From Tamarix chinensis (taxonomy: Eukaryota > Streptophyta > Magnoliopsida > Caryophyllales > Tamaricaceae): a stretch of 64,000 nucleotides of DNA. The notes beneath the pieces were generated by a model. The model had not been told where the DNA came from. It did no database searches and worked only from the letters and a program-made list of their open reading frames with translations. The position numbers and the translations under genes are program-made. The DNA lies in assembly GCA_030549775.1 (NCBI GenBank), contig CM060178.1, positions 72,633,152-72,697,151 of the forward strand. Direction: 5' to 3'. Below are positions 39,401-48,600 of this stretch, in pieces; position 1 is the first letter of the stretch; each line of letters begins with the position of its first letter.

Positions 39401-40817
39401 CGGTACTGTCACATCTCACTAGTCTGGTTCCCGTCTGTAAGTCATTAACAGAAAAACCAAGAGGGTCAAATTCAACAGAAACGGAATTGTCTTTGGTGAA
39501 TTTGCGGACAGATATTAAATTCTTAATTAGTTTGGGAGCATGTAATACATTGTTTAAGTGAAAAGGAGGGTAAGGGCGAGGTAAAGTAGTACGACCGTGA
39601 CCGATAATTGGAATTAAATGGCCACTACCCACGACAATGTTATTATGCTTAATGCTCGAATTGAAATAAGAAGAGAAAATACCTGGGTCCGAAGTCATGT
39701 GAGAAGTGGCTCCGGTGTCCATGTAGAAATTGCCATCTGGCTGTGAATGGGATAGAGCAGTCATTGCCGCTTCGATGTCCGTAGGTGTGTAGCTACTGTA
39801 TGGGACAGCGGCAACACTGTAGGCTTGAGGTCTGGAGCCCAAGAGTCCAGGCCCAGAAGGGCTAGAGGAGGCAGCAGCGTGCTTAGGAGCCCAAGACATG
39901 GAAGGGTAAGGACAAGGTGGGGGATTGGGCCACTGAGCCATCCAAGGAGCCCATGCAGTCCATTGTCCTTGCTGCCAATTAAATGGGAGAGACCCATGTT
40001 GCGGTGGGTTCATTTGGCCACTACCATTCTTATTTTTTCCAGAATTTTTATTGTTGGACTTTTTGTGCTTTTGTCCCTTGGAGTTCGAACAAGGAGCAGA
40101 CCGAGTGGACTCTGTGCCGTGGTGGCTGCCAGACTGTGCGAGGAGGGCAGATTGAGTTCCGGCATTGCCTTCTTTTGCTAAACGGTTTTTAATAGTCCGT
40201 TCCGCGAGCTTGAGACGGGATCGGCAACTCTCAAACGAGGGCAATGGTTCTTGGTTTTGAATTATGTCCACCGTTCTGGCATATGCTTCAGGGAGTCCGG
40301 CGGTGAGTTTGAGAACCAATCTGCTGTTGGAGATAGGGGCATCAACATCAGCAAGGCGATCGGCCAAGGATTTGATGTGATTACAGTAGCTATCGATTGA
40401 TGAAAAATTACCAAAGTCGAGGTCCGCAAGTTCTTCTTCAAGATGAGTTTCCCGAGAAGCTTTATTATCTTGAAACATGGCTTCGAGGCGAGCCCATGCG
40501 TTTTGAGCAGTGTCGTCTTTGAGTAAGATAGCATGAAGGAGATCTGTGGAGATAGTCCCGTATATCCACTGAAGTACCGCGGCATCGAGACGCTTCCATA
40601 GGGCTGGGTCTGCTTCCTTGGATGCGTTGTACGCAGTTTTCTCCGATTCCTCCGTAGGAGGAATGATGTGGTGATGCAAATCGTGAACCCTAACAAGGAC
40701 TTTGAACAAAGCCGCCCAAGAGTGATACATACCATGCTCTGAATCCAATGTGATAGGGATGAGGGACTTGACATTGGTGATAGTAAGAGCTGGATGAAAC
40801 TTTGGGGACCCGGCCAT
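36420..40817 (-). CDS. copia Gag-Pol polyprotein (1465 aa), intact
   Basis: A single ORF encoding capsid and replication enzymes of the retrotransposon. Gag (copia-type, UBN2-like) covers about residues 20-210 and is followed by a basic, Asn/Lys-rich linker without a CCHC zinc knuckle. Protease has DTGA at 367-370. The GAG-pre-integrase zinc motif uses H502, H507, C532 and C535. The integrase core is D562, D624 and E660, with exactly 35 residues between the last two. A Pro/Ser-rich linker spans about 810-915. Reverse transcriptase has 'QLDVKNAFLHG' with D1059 and YVDD at 1144-1147. RNase H has 'TDADW' (D1308), 'SSAEAEY', 'YCDN' (D1385) and 'KHIEMD' (D1408). The ATG is the first after the primer site, with a leader of about 70 nt. 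One oddity is Cys in 'APRACYQRF', where relatives usually have Trp. No stop or frameshift separates gag from pol. Confidence 0.97.
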   Translation of the reverse strand: MAGSPKFHPALTITNVKSLIPITLDSEHGMYHSWAALFKVLVRVHDLHHHIIPPTEESEKTAYNASKEADPALWKRLDAAVLQWIYGTISTDLLHAILLKDDTAQNAWARLEAMFQDNKASRETHLEEELADLDFGNFSSIDSYCNHIKSLADRLADVDAPISNSRLVLKLTAGLPEAYARTVDIIQNQEPLPSFESCRSRLKLAERTIKNRLAKEGNAGTQSALLAQSGSHHGTESTRSAPCSNSKGQKHKKSNNKNSGKNKNGSGQMNPPQHGSLPFNWQQGQWTAWAPWMAQWPNPPPCPYPSMSWAPKHAAASSSPSGPGLLGSRPQAYSVAAVPYSSYTPTDIEAAMTALSHSQPDGNFYMDTGATSHMTSDPGIFSSYFNSSIKHNNIVVGSGHLIPIIGHGRTTLPRPYPPFHLNNVLHAPKLIKNLISVRKFTKDNSVSVEFDPLGFSVNDLQTGTRLVRCDSTGDLYPLFSLNQATPSVNNSAFTAVSSELWHTRLGHPGNAVLQSLRSKNFIDCNKACTSFCSSCPLGKHSKLPFYASMSHTTSPFDIIHSDLWTSPVMSTSGHRYYVLFLDDYSKFLWTFPIAKKSQVKHLFQSFHSLVHTQFTRDIKTFQCDNGTEYVNGTLQEFFNNHGMLFRLSCPHTSPQNGKAERHIKSINNIIRTLLAHASLPFSFWHHALAMATYLLNILPTKVLGFKSPTQILFQCDPIYSELRVFGCLCFPLFPSTSIHKLQPRSTPCVYLGPAPHHRGSKCYDMSRGQIIICRHVKFFETEFPFSKLHSPHKDAYNFLDSTPIFHLHNQSLPPLRVAPQPGPTPLTRPAASPDHPRPPSSVGSPPSDPSPSSTSHVGPPSSDPCPAPGTITLLAPFTQPSSPSSSPLRTELAPPQVHHPSPIRPTPITPPPPDLNSHQMTTRAKNGIVKPNSKYFSNFSAMTTTHISPLPKYLVSAIRDPNWKTAMLDEFNALIANQTWELVPRPPDVNIIRSMWIFRHKRKSDGSFERHKARLVGDGKTQQQGVDCDETFSPVVKPATIRTVLSIAISKSWPIHQLDVKNAFLHGHLNETVYMHQPMDFRDRSRPDHVCLLKKSLYGLKQAPRACYQRFAEFVATIGFSHSKSDHSLLIYSQGSNMAYILLYVDDIILTASSDRLKQHFMTRLGAEFAMKDLGPLSFFLGIVVSRNANGMFLSRQQYATEIIERAGMANCGSCPTPVDTKPKLSASTDSPYEDPTKYRSLAGALQYLTFTRPDISYAVQQICLHMHAPTNEHMRALKRILRYLQGTLSYGLHLYKSSINQLISYTDADWGGCPDTRRSTSGYCIFLGDNLISWSSKRQPTLSRSSAEAEYRGVAIVVSDSCWIRNLLLELHFPLHKATMVYCDNVSAIYLSGNPVQHQRTKHIEMDIHFVREKVAKGEVRVLHVPSRYQIADIFTKGLPRILFEDFRHSLSIRDPPVSTAGVC
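36426..36434 (-). other. copia polypurine tract
   Basis: The minus strand reads GCGGGGGTG directly before the 3' LTR start TGTTAG. This is where plus-strand DNA synthesis would be primed. It is short, overlaps the coding frame (Ala-Gly-Val), and is interrupted by one T. Confidence 0.8.
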
Positions 40818-40886
40818 GGATGAGTGCAGCGGAAGAGAAGAAAGAGAGGGGAAGAGAAGTGTTTGTTAGGGGAATTTGGATCGAGA

Positions 40887-40901
40887 GAGGCTCTGATACC
40901 A
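40887..40901 (-). other. copia primer-binding site (tRNA-iMet type)
   Basis: The minus strand reads TGGTATCAGAGCCTC immediately after the 5' LTR. The first 12 bases match the usual complement of the 3' end of plant initiator tRNA-Met, which primes minus-strand DNA synthesis in most plant copia elements. Confidence 0.95.
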
Positions 40902-41065
40902 TGAAAAAAGGTAATTCCCTGCCTTTCTCATTAGTAATCATCAGAATATATACAATGTACAATGAGGTTGTTAAGCCTAGAAACTAGGAACTAATTAGCT
41001 GAAAATATGGCGGAATTATATAGATAACTATAGAATATATGATACGCTTATCATATATTCTAACA
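40902..41065 (-). repeat. copia 5' LTR, 164 bp
   Basis: Same sequence as 36262-36425 apart from two substitutions, with the same TG...CA ends. It would hold the element promoter and is short for a copia LTR. Confidence 0.97.
41014..41022 (-). promoter_or_regulatory. TATA-like box of the copia 5' LTR
   Basis: The minus strand reads TATATAATT about 45 nt into the LTR. It is the best TATA match in U3. It is predicted by sequence only. Confidence 0.5.
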
Positions 41066-41070
41066 GATTC

Positions 41071-43170
41071 GTTATGCCTTGGGTTTGAGTTGGTTCAAGT
41101 TGAGTAGTCATTTTTATATCAATTAGCTCTACTTCAGATTTTACTCATTCCATTAAGTTATTGTTCAGGAGAAGTAACAAATTTATAAATGATAGTTTGG
41201 ATCGACATTAGATTCATTAGTTTCTATATGTATGGGTGTAATTTCGGCTCTCATACTTTAGGCTAGATTAGATAAGTAAGGTGAACTTAGTTTAAATTAA
41301 TATTGATATTGCTTGTTAATTTTACTATATATAAAAGTGGAGTCTTAAACAACATTTTATTTTCGGCTTAAAAATATCATTTTTAGTAACAAGAAAAGAG
41401 GAAAGGAAAGGGAAAAGAAGAAGAAACAAAAAAGACCAAGCAAAAACTTGCACTATACAACCACAAATATCCCTCTGAAGAGGTGTAGGTTACAAAGATG
41501 ATGAGATTGAGGAAAGGGGGAGAAAGCAAATAAGAAAGCATGTTTTGATGCCCACAGGTTATGAGAGAAATTGACAATCTATAGATCCAGTAGAATCCTA
41601 GTTAATCTAATAGAAATAATGTGAGAGAAATGGTGAGGGTCTAAGGAATTCATCACAATAGCTCAATTTCATCTTCATTATAGGTAGTTTTCATTCTATC
41701 TGAAATCAAGATTGACACTCTATCAATTCTTCAAAATTTGCTTCAATCTAAGTTTATTCTATTTCAACAATTGTTTGGGATGGACTTACAAAACATTCAA
41801 GTTTAGATATGTGTCATAATTCTTAGAATGTAAACAATGTTAGTGAATTAAAAATGGTCACAGTGTCAAGGGCAACATCAATTGATCCTAGCTAAAGTCA
41901 GTAGCTCTATAGGGATCACATAAAGTTGAAGGGACTTAAGGGGAGAGAAAGAGACCGAAGATGAATGTGCCTGTTTAGCTGCTACAAAGAAGATGAGGTC
42001 TTGAAGAATCATATAGGTAAGTCAAAAATTTAGATTTACATTCTTAATTTTATTCCTTCGTATCTTGAAGAAATCATGTATTATATTGATGGACCATAGT
42101 TTGGTTTCAACAAGGTCTTTATATTTATCTGTAGTTGGTTAGGTTCTGGATGCAATCAGTTAATCACGATGAAATAATTCCTTCTTTGTAGTCACACAGG
42201 ATGTTTTCAAAACCAACTTATTCATTAGCTTCTAGCTTGAAAAGAGGAAAATAAATCATTGAAAGCCATTGACGAAACTCAACATCAAAGAGATCTTCAG
42301 AAAGAAGAAGATGAGGCAACATCATAACCTTAGGCAAGTAGAAAAATTCTTTTCTAAATTAGCTAATTTGGTTTTTAGTTTCTTCTGTTTATTGTTAAGT
42401 TCTTGGTCAATTCACTAATTTGAAACTAAAAGATTTTTCTAAATTGTGAATAATTGTCGTTTTTTTTAGTTTAGCATAAGGCTATGTAACTTTAATTTTT
42501 TTTCCCTGTTTGGAATTCAAATTATGAGTTAGTTGTTATGGTTGGAATTTTGGTGCATCTAGAGGTAATTGAAAAGAGAATGATGTTCTCCATCAACTAA
42601 TATTTTATTATATGTATGATTACCGAATTCTTTGAGCATGACACAGTCAACTAAACTCTTCCCTCATTTTTGGTTAGTACTTTAGACTGGGTTAGTACAC
42701 CTAGGTTGTCTACTACTATCATTCTAGTTTATTGGTTTTTATTCTCATGCATCTCCATTAATTAGGATATGCAAATGATGATGAGTGCCCAACAATATCT
42801 ACTAAAAGGTATGACCCGCTATTGCCCTTATTAAACTCTTCTATTATCTTGCTCAATTTCTCTTTCTTTATTTAAGAAATTATGAGTGTAGCAAATTATA
42901 GTTGAATTGTCAATGAGTCACTAGGGTTTGAAAGTTATGTTTTGAGGAATCACTTGTCTATCATTGTTAATGAGTCAATGTTTTGAGCAAGATTTCATTT
43001 TCGTGTGCTGATTTTGTTAGATTGTTTATGATTTTGGAGTTTAGATTTAATTAACATGAGTCTTGTTCTTTTAGTCTATATAAGTTGAGAAAGAATACCA
43101 TATATTTATTAAATTTTTTTTCCTATTTATGGCCAATCATAGCAATTTTTTAAATACTACAAATTATTAC
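41071..43170. other. intergenic DNA, no gene recognised
   Basis: Moderately AT-rich. A purine-rich stretch lies at 41390-41530. Two possible splice-like signals occur ('atatag/gtaagtc' near 42015 and 'cacacag' near 42198). The stretches around them translate to nothing that I recognise, so no gene is called. Confidence 0.4.
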
Positions 43171-43619
43171 ACAAACTTGATGATTAGGGTAGTAATCTTT
43201 AACTGATGAAAGACCAATACCACAACCTTTAACTTAGTAATGAGAACTCTCTATCTTCATAGAAGATAACTTGGATCTCTTTCCTATAGGATTATCTAGA
43301 GTAAAAGGAAATAAAGCAATGGTTTTGCCATTGTAACCCGTAGATAATTCTTCAAAGTATGTTCTTCTACCCAACATTAGACTCATCAATGATTCATGAT
43401 AATGAACTAGAATCTTATTTGTTGAGGAGGTTTTAAATTACCAATCATTAGCCGATTTGCTCTTGTGATTTAGATCCTTTATAAAATATTATTTAGCATC
43501 CAATATTATTAAAGATTTATCTCCTTATTCATAGAAGAATCAATTGATGTAGACTTTAGAGCTATTGGACAAAGACCATATCCAAAATAAGAAGTAGGAG
43601 CACCACTTACAACTTCACT
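43171..43619 (-). pseudogene. SPL (SBP-box transcription factor) gene fragment, SPL2/10/11-like
   Basis: A relic of a plant-specific SBP-domain transcription factor. Minus-strand translation gives three blocks in the order found in SPL2/10/11-type proteins. The first is 'ALKSTSIDSSMNKE' (compare the family's SASIDSSS block). The second is 'ESLMSLMLGRRTYFEE' (compare GESLIGLKLGKRTYFED), followed by a Ser/Lys linker. The third is 'VKGCGIGLSSVKDYY' leading to 'NHQVC', the first zinc-finger part of the SBP domain (compare CQVEGCNxDLSSAKDYHRKHRVC). The CQ before VKGC has become Tyr-stop (TAA at 43234-43236), another stop follows 'NKEINL', and a frameshift separates blocks one and two. The fragment ends inside the SBP domain. 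No intron or poly(A) was seen, so its mode of origin is open. No other host gene was recognised nearby. Confidence 0.72.
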
Positions 43620-43639
43620 TCAAAACCCAAAAGGGGTAC

Positions 43640-44822
43640 TGACAACTACTTATCGGTATTATGTTGGATACTATCAAATACCTATGTGTGATACCTTATA
43701 TGAATGCCTTTTTAAAAGCATACATGTTTTGACTCTCTTTGTTGAGTACCCTTATCATTACTGTATTCTACCATGAAAAACATTCATACACATTTATCTA
43801 TTTTTAAAACAAAAGTATCCTTGTATTACCTTACATATATCTACTTCACTTCTCATTTTTTAATTGTCTTCTATTGATGGATAAAAGGTTGGGTATGCAA
43901 TCCAAGTACATAATACTTTCCATATTGGAATCATTCACTTATTCATGCAATATTTTGATTACAGACAAGAAATTTTTTGGAGGTGCAATTTAATATATAT
44001 AGCAATATTTTTAAGGAGTGAAGAGTATTGTTCACTCAAGAAATACCCATAAGTTGAATAAGCTGCCAAATGATCCAAATGATGTAGATAGTCCAGTAGA
44101 GGAAGTAGTTTGGCTTGCAAGATAGAAATGGCCGGTCGCCACAGAATCGTGAAAGAATTACCTTGAGATAAACCAAATATTTTGGTTTAAATTTAATTTT
44201 TTTCCTATTCTTAAACAACTTGGTATTATCAAAGATTGTAAGCTTTGAGGTTTTTTCTATTTATTTTTTAACTATAAATCTATCGATTTTATTTTATAGA
44301 ATTTTTGATATTTAACATATGAGCATATGAGGAGATATCTAACTTTCAAAGTAATAATTAATCACTCTATTAGTGTTCTGATTCATAATTATGTTGGTTT
44401 GCAAAAAAATTTTTTTATTTTTTTTTATTTTTATGAAACTTAAATTTGTCAAGCTGCTTGTTGCATAATGTCATAATATGCATTTTTTTTCCTTTTTTTT
44501 GTTAGTCACATTGATGAAGAATAATGTAATATCAATTTTAGGTTACTATATTTTTCTTTTGAACTCTAAAAAATAAAAGCAATTTGTTTATTTCATTTTT
44601 TCCATACTTCAATAATACTATAAAATTTTGAGAAAATAGATATGATACTATTTAAGGAAGAAATATAAAATATTTGATATAATACCATTTCAAATTATGT
44701 AAATTTAGTTAATTTTTACTAACTTATTACTAAATATTATTTACACTTAAATACTTAAAATTTTATATTCTAAGTACTTTTGTACATCACACGGGTAAAA
44801 ATCTAGTTTCTTATAATATATG
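43640..44822. other. AT-rich DNA, no gene seen
   Basis: The 60-residue minus frame at 44036-44218 has no recognisable motif. T-rich runs occur at 44400-44500. Confidence 0.5.
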
Positions 44823-45830
44823 TGTAACACCTCTAAAATTCACTACTGAAAAATTTCGTTTAATCAAAAACCATATGCTAAGATAGGGGGTGCTACCGCT
44901 GTGATCGGTACAAGCCTGACCCCCAGCTTGTCTCGTAGCCACCACAAGGTTAGATAACTCACAAGATATAAAATTAATTAGGGCATAATACCATATAGAT
45001 TCGAGTAATTCATAATTGAAAGGAAAATCAGAGTGCGCGATTAAAGAGTTACTACATAAATAGAAAACTAGTATAGAGTCAAAGCCCTTGCGAGGAAAAC
45101 AATACAATTACAAAAGATGATAAAATAGAAATAGGTGAGTCCGGACATCACTCGCTCTTGGGCCCCATCCCAGTTCCAACAGGCCATCACTTAGTCCTGC
45201 CCAATGCATCGAATGAGTCAAAACCATCAAATGCAGTATCTTTTACCTGTACCAACTCCGAAGGTGTCACTGCTTGTGGGAATGAGTAACACCCATGAAA
45301 TGAGTGTCTAGTACACTACGTACTGAGTAAGATAACTATATGGATAAGGCCATGCAAGTGCAAATAGGTAAATAAGGCATGCAATACTTCATTTAGGTTC
45401 ATGTCATTATTCGAGACATAGGCCAATATTTTTATCTTATACATTTCTCATATTATTTCCACGTGAGTATGAGACCCCACTATTATAGCCCATGGATCGA
45501 AAAATACTCCAGCGTAAAATGCACCTAACCACTATTATAGCTGGTGGACCAGAAATCATTCTCACTTGGTCCTGACTCACGTGGTGTTCCACTATAAGTA
45601 GTTAGTATCTTTCCCATGAATTATTCCTATACAAGGTTTGGTCTATTGAGCTCGAAACCCCCACTACTATAGTCGGTGGACCGAAAAACACTCTATATGG
45701 TGAAATGCACCTGAAAACTATTAAATCCAGTAGACCAGAAATTATCCTCACTTGGGCCCGACTAGATAATCTTTCACTTTAAGTGTTTAGTGTTTTACCC
45801 GTATTTTATTCCACAAGCAACCCTGATTAA
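44823..45830 (+). repeat. 5' part of a long LTR-like repeat, plus orientation
   Basis: Starts TGTAACACCTCTAAAATTC, like 21235, and continues with the shared 'ggggtgctacc' block. Degenerate 'accactattatagctggtggacc' units lie at about 45480-45780, equivalent to the units at 21900-22210. No matching 3' end or duplication was found. Confidence 0.55.
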
Positions 45831-48600
45831 ACATGCATGAATCGCTGGAATTCACATTCTCACCTCTCTATCTATGTTCCCTTGAAAAGCCCCATACCAT
45901 ATCTTAGGACCTTTACGCACCCTAGGACTCCAAGAATTCTTCCTCACCTTTCCTTCACTCACCATGAGAGACCCAAACTCTTATGTATGTGGATCAAGGC
46001 CCAATTCCCATATATCGATTTCAACTCACCATTACCCTCTAGGGTTTTCCCTTAGAAACCCTAACTCGGCGTATGTGGCCTCACTTCTTCCTAACCTACA
46101 TAGCCCATGCTCTCCTTTTCTTCGAACACAACCACGCTACTCAAACCACACCCAACATCACAACCTCACTTTCCATCCTTCACATGTGCCCTTGAAAACC
46201 ATAGTTAATCCCCCAAACCCTAGTACTTATCCTTTCTTTTATTTCATCCCCTCATCACCCACACATCGATCCCTTTTCCACTTGACTCACTTTCCTTCCA
46301 TGTGACACCCTGCTACTCTTACTCCACACTCTAACTACTCCCATTAACTCTCCCTTCCACGCACACTTCCCCCACTTAGGGTTTTCCTCACAAATCCTAG
46401 CCAAGTCCCCTATGCATCTTTATAACAACCTATGTACTATTTTTCATATATGGGCTCTAATCACCCCAACTATCTTCCTTCACCTTCCTTAACCCTTAAG
46501 TCAACTTTTCCCATGTAAAAGTCATACCCATGCAAAATCTAACCATCCCATGCAATACTTACACTCCCCATGGAAGATTTAGTCCATCCTCTTATTTTAT
46601 TCATATTGTCCATTTATTTGTCGACACATAAGTCATGAGATACTTAGGTCATTCTCACTTACCTCTAGTCACCCCACTTTCTTTACTCCCTTTATCTCCT
46701 CACAACCACATCATACTACTTAAGGACTCTTAGCATGCATGCCATATAGGGCAATAATACATAAGCACAACACAAGTACAAATCACATCACTATGTTACA
46801 CATGCCATAAAACACATGCAACTCACCTTAGCTCCATGCTTAACAAGTTGAGCTACAAGTGCATACTCCATAAACACATAAGATACATACATATAACTAA
46901 TACACATAAACACACAATATACATATTAAGCCTTAACCACATCCTTACTTAAAATGACACCAGGCTTGGGGCACGACTCTTATGCCTTCTTAAGGGACGA
47001 ACTTGGTTCACCTATAAGAGTGGAACACTAGAGTTAACTTCCCTCTTATTCCTTTAATTATCCCCTAATTAAAATATTAGAAGAGGACTATCAAAATATC
47101 TCATTTTCCCTACACCACCATTGGCTAGTCCCCTTCCAACCTCGGCCACCACCCATAACCCGCTACCATTGCTCTATCATCGCCCACCATCTCCACTCCA
47201 CTCCCATGCTATAAGCCAGCCTTAACCACCAACCCCTTAAGCTGCCATCACCACCGACAACACCACCCTTTGTCTTTGGCCACATCACCACCACCACTCC
47301 TTTTCACCAACTCCCATTAATGTTAATACCACCATCAACTTAACACATGTTGCTAACTATCACCTCCATCCTTAACTGCCACCATCATTACAACCTTTGA
47401 CACTGCACCGCTACCTTGCACCACCCTACTCGAGCCCCCCACTTTTGGTTATCTCTATTTTTCTTCTCTCTCCCTTACCTTAATTTTCTTAGATTAAAAT
47501 CTCAAGTCTATTTGTGTATATTTTAAATTTTAGGTGATAACCCGGTGGTAGTAGAGATGGAAGCATAGGTCTTACATACTAAGAGATCAGAGCTCTTTGG
47601 TAAGGATACATATCATAGATCAGGATTTTTATGTACAAAATGTATATTTTTATTTATTTATCATACTTTAAATTTGTATATGAAAGTTATTATTAAGATA
47701 ATGGTACCTCATGATATGTGCCATTATGAAAGCATGAGTTTGTGTATCGTGTTGGTTGAGATAAATTTTAGATATGAAATATCAATATATAAATTTATAG
47801 TTATGCATTTTTATGATGATAGTAAGTATGAGAGGTTGAAATTTCATTCATATTGGGAATCAAGATATTTTGATAGAAAAATGGGTATTCTGGCTATCTT
47901 GGGGGTAATTTGGTAGATATAGTTTAAAAGTAATAGATTGGGTATTTTAATGTGTTAAATGGTTTAAAATGATTTAGGTATATTATATGGAATGTTTGGA
48001 GTGAAAATAAATGGTTTATGTGTAATAAATGAGAAAACTGGCTTTGCATGTAAATAGTAAATCCTAGGGGTAGAATCATTATCATATGTATGAAATATTG
48101 GAATTTGACCTTAAAATATAGGTATGATGTTGATGTTATCATAATTATCATACATATAAAATTTGGGAGTTGTATGAGTTTCAAGGAAAAAGTTATGATT
48201 GAATTGTGAAATTAGGGTTTTGAAGGAAACTTATAAATAGTGACCTCAAGAGTAGTTATTATTTCATGTGTGAAATGTTAAAGTTAGACCAAGAATTTTG
48301 GTTATGTTATAAATAGTGACCTCAAGAGTAATTATTATTTTATAAATAGTGACCTCAAGAGTAGTCATAACCTTTAGGCCATTACTTAAAGGCATAAACA
48401 TTTAAAATCATCATTGAGGTAGTTCAACAAAGCTCACTTTGGTAGCATTACTTAGAAATTATAAAAAGCAATAATTAAGTTAGACAATTTGAAGTATGCT
48501 ATAAAGTCACACACTACTGACCAATCTCATCACTCACATGAAAATGAACTTCTAATACCCCATTCATAACTAGCCTTAATTATGTGAAATAATTTTAAAA
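45831..48600 (-). repeat. LTR-like repeat fragment, probably minus orientation
   Basis: The pyrimidine-rich stretch 45840-47480 resembles in texture 5700-6330, 49240-49960 and 51100-51830. The part at 47880-48130 matches 6960-7350. The frames at 45837-46055, 45964-46305 and 47674-47916 are read from this repeat and show no domain. Confidence 0.45.
48234..48368 (+). repeat. three copies of a short direct repeat
   Basis: 'ataaatagtgacctcaaga' with its following 'gtarttattat' occurs at about 48233, 48309 and 48342. The spacing is uneven (about 76 and 33 bp). Confidence 0.8.

Larger units (their letters stand above)
36262..41065 (-). mobile_element. intact Ty1/copia LTR retrotransposon, 4804 bp
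   Basis: A complete, apparently autonomous element on the minus strand. Its 5' LTR is at 40902-41065 and its 3' LTR at 36262-36425. GATTC flanks both ends, with a primer-binding site at 40890-40901 and a polypurine tract at 36426-36434. One uninterrupted Gag-Pol ORF (36420-40817) fills the inside. The LTRs are both 164 bp and differ at two positions (about 1.2%), which indicates recent insertion. The short LTRs and lack of a zinc knuckle recall Ale/Retrofit-type copia lineages, but that placement is inference. Insertion was into the less AT-rich stretch 35570-36260. Confidence 0.97.

Noticed and set aside
36420..40990. Many overlapping short ORFs on both strands (for example 39825-40181 plus, 40262-40774 minus, 37051-37419 plus)
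   Set aside because: They are other-frame readings of the intact copia polyprotein gene.
41880..42340. Possible exons with 'gtaagt' donor and 'cacacag' acceptor
   Set aside because: Flanking translations have stops and match no family that I recognise; splice-like words are common by chance.
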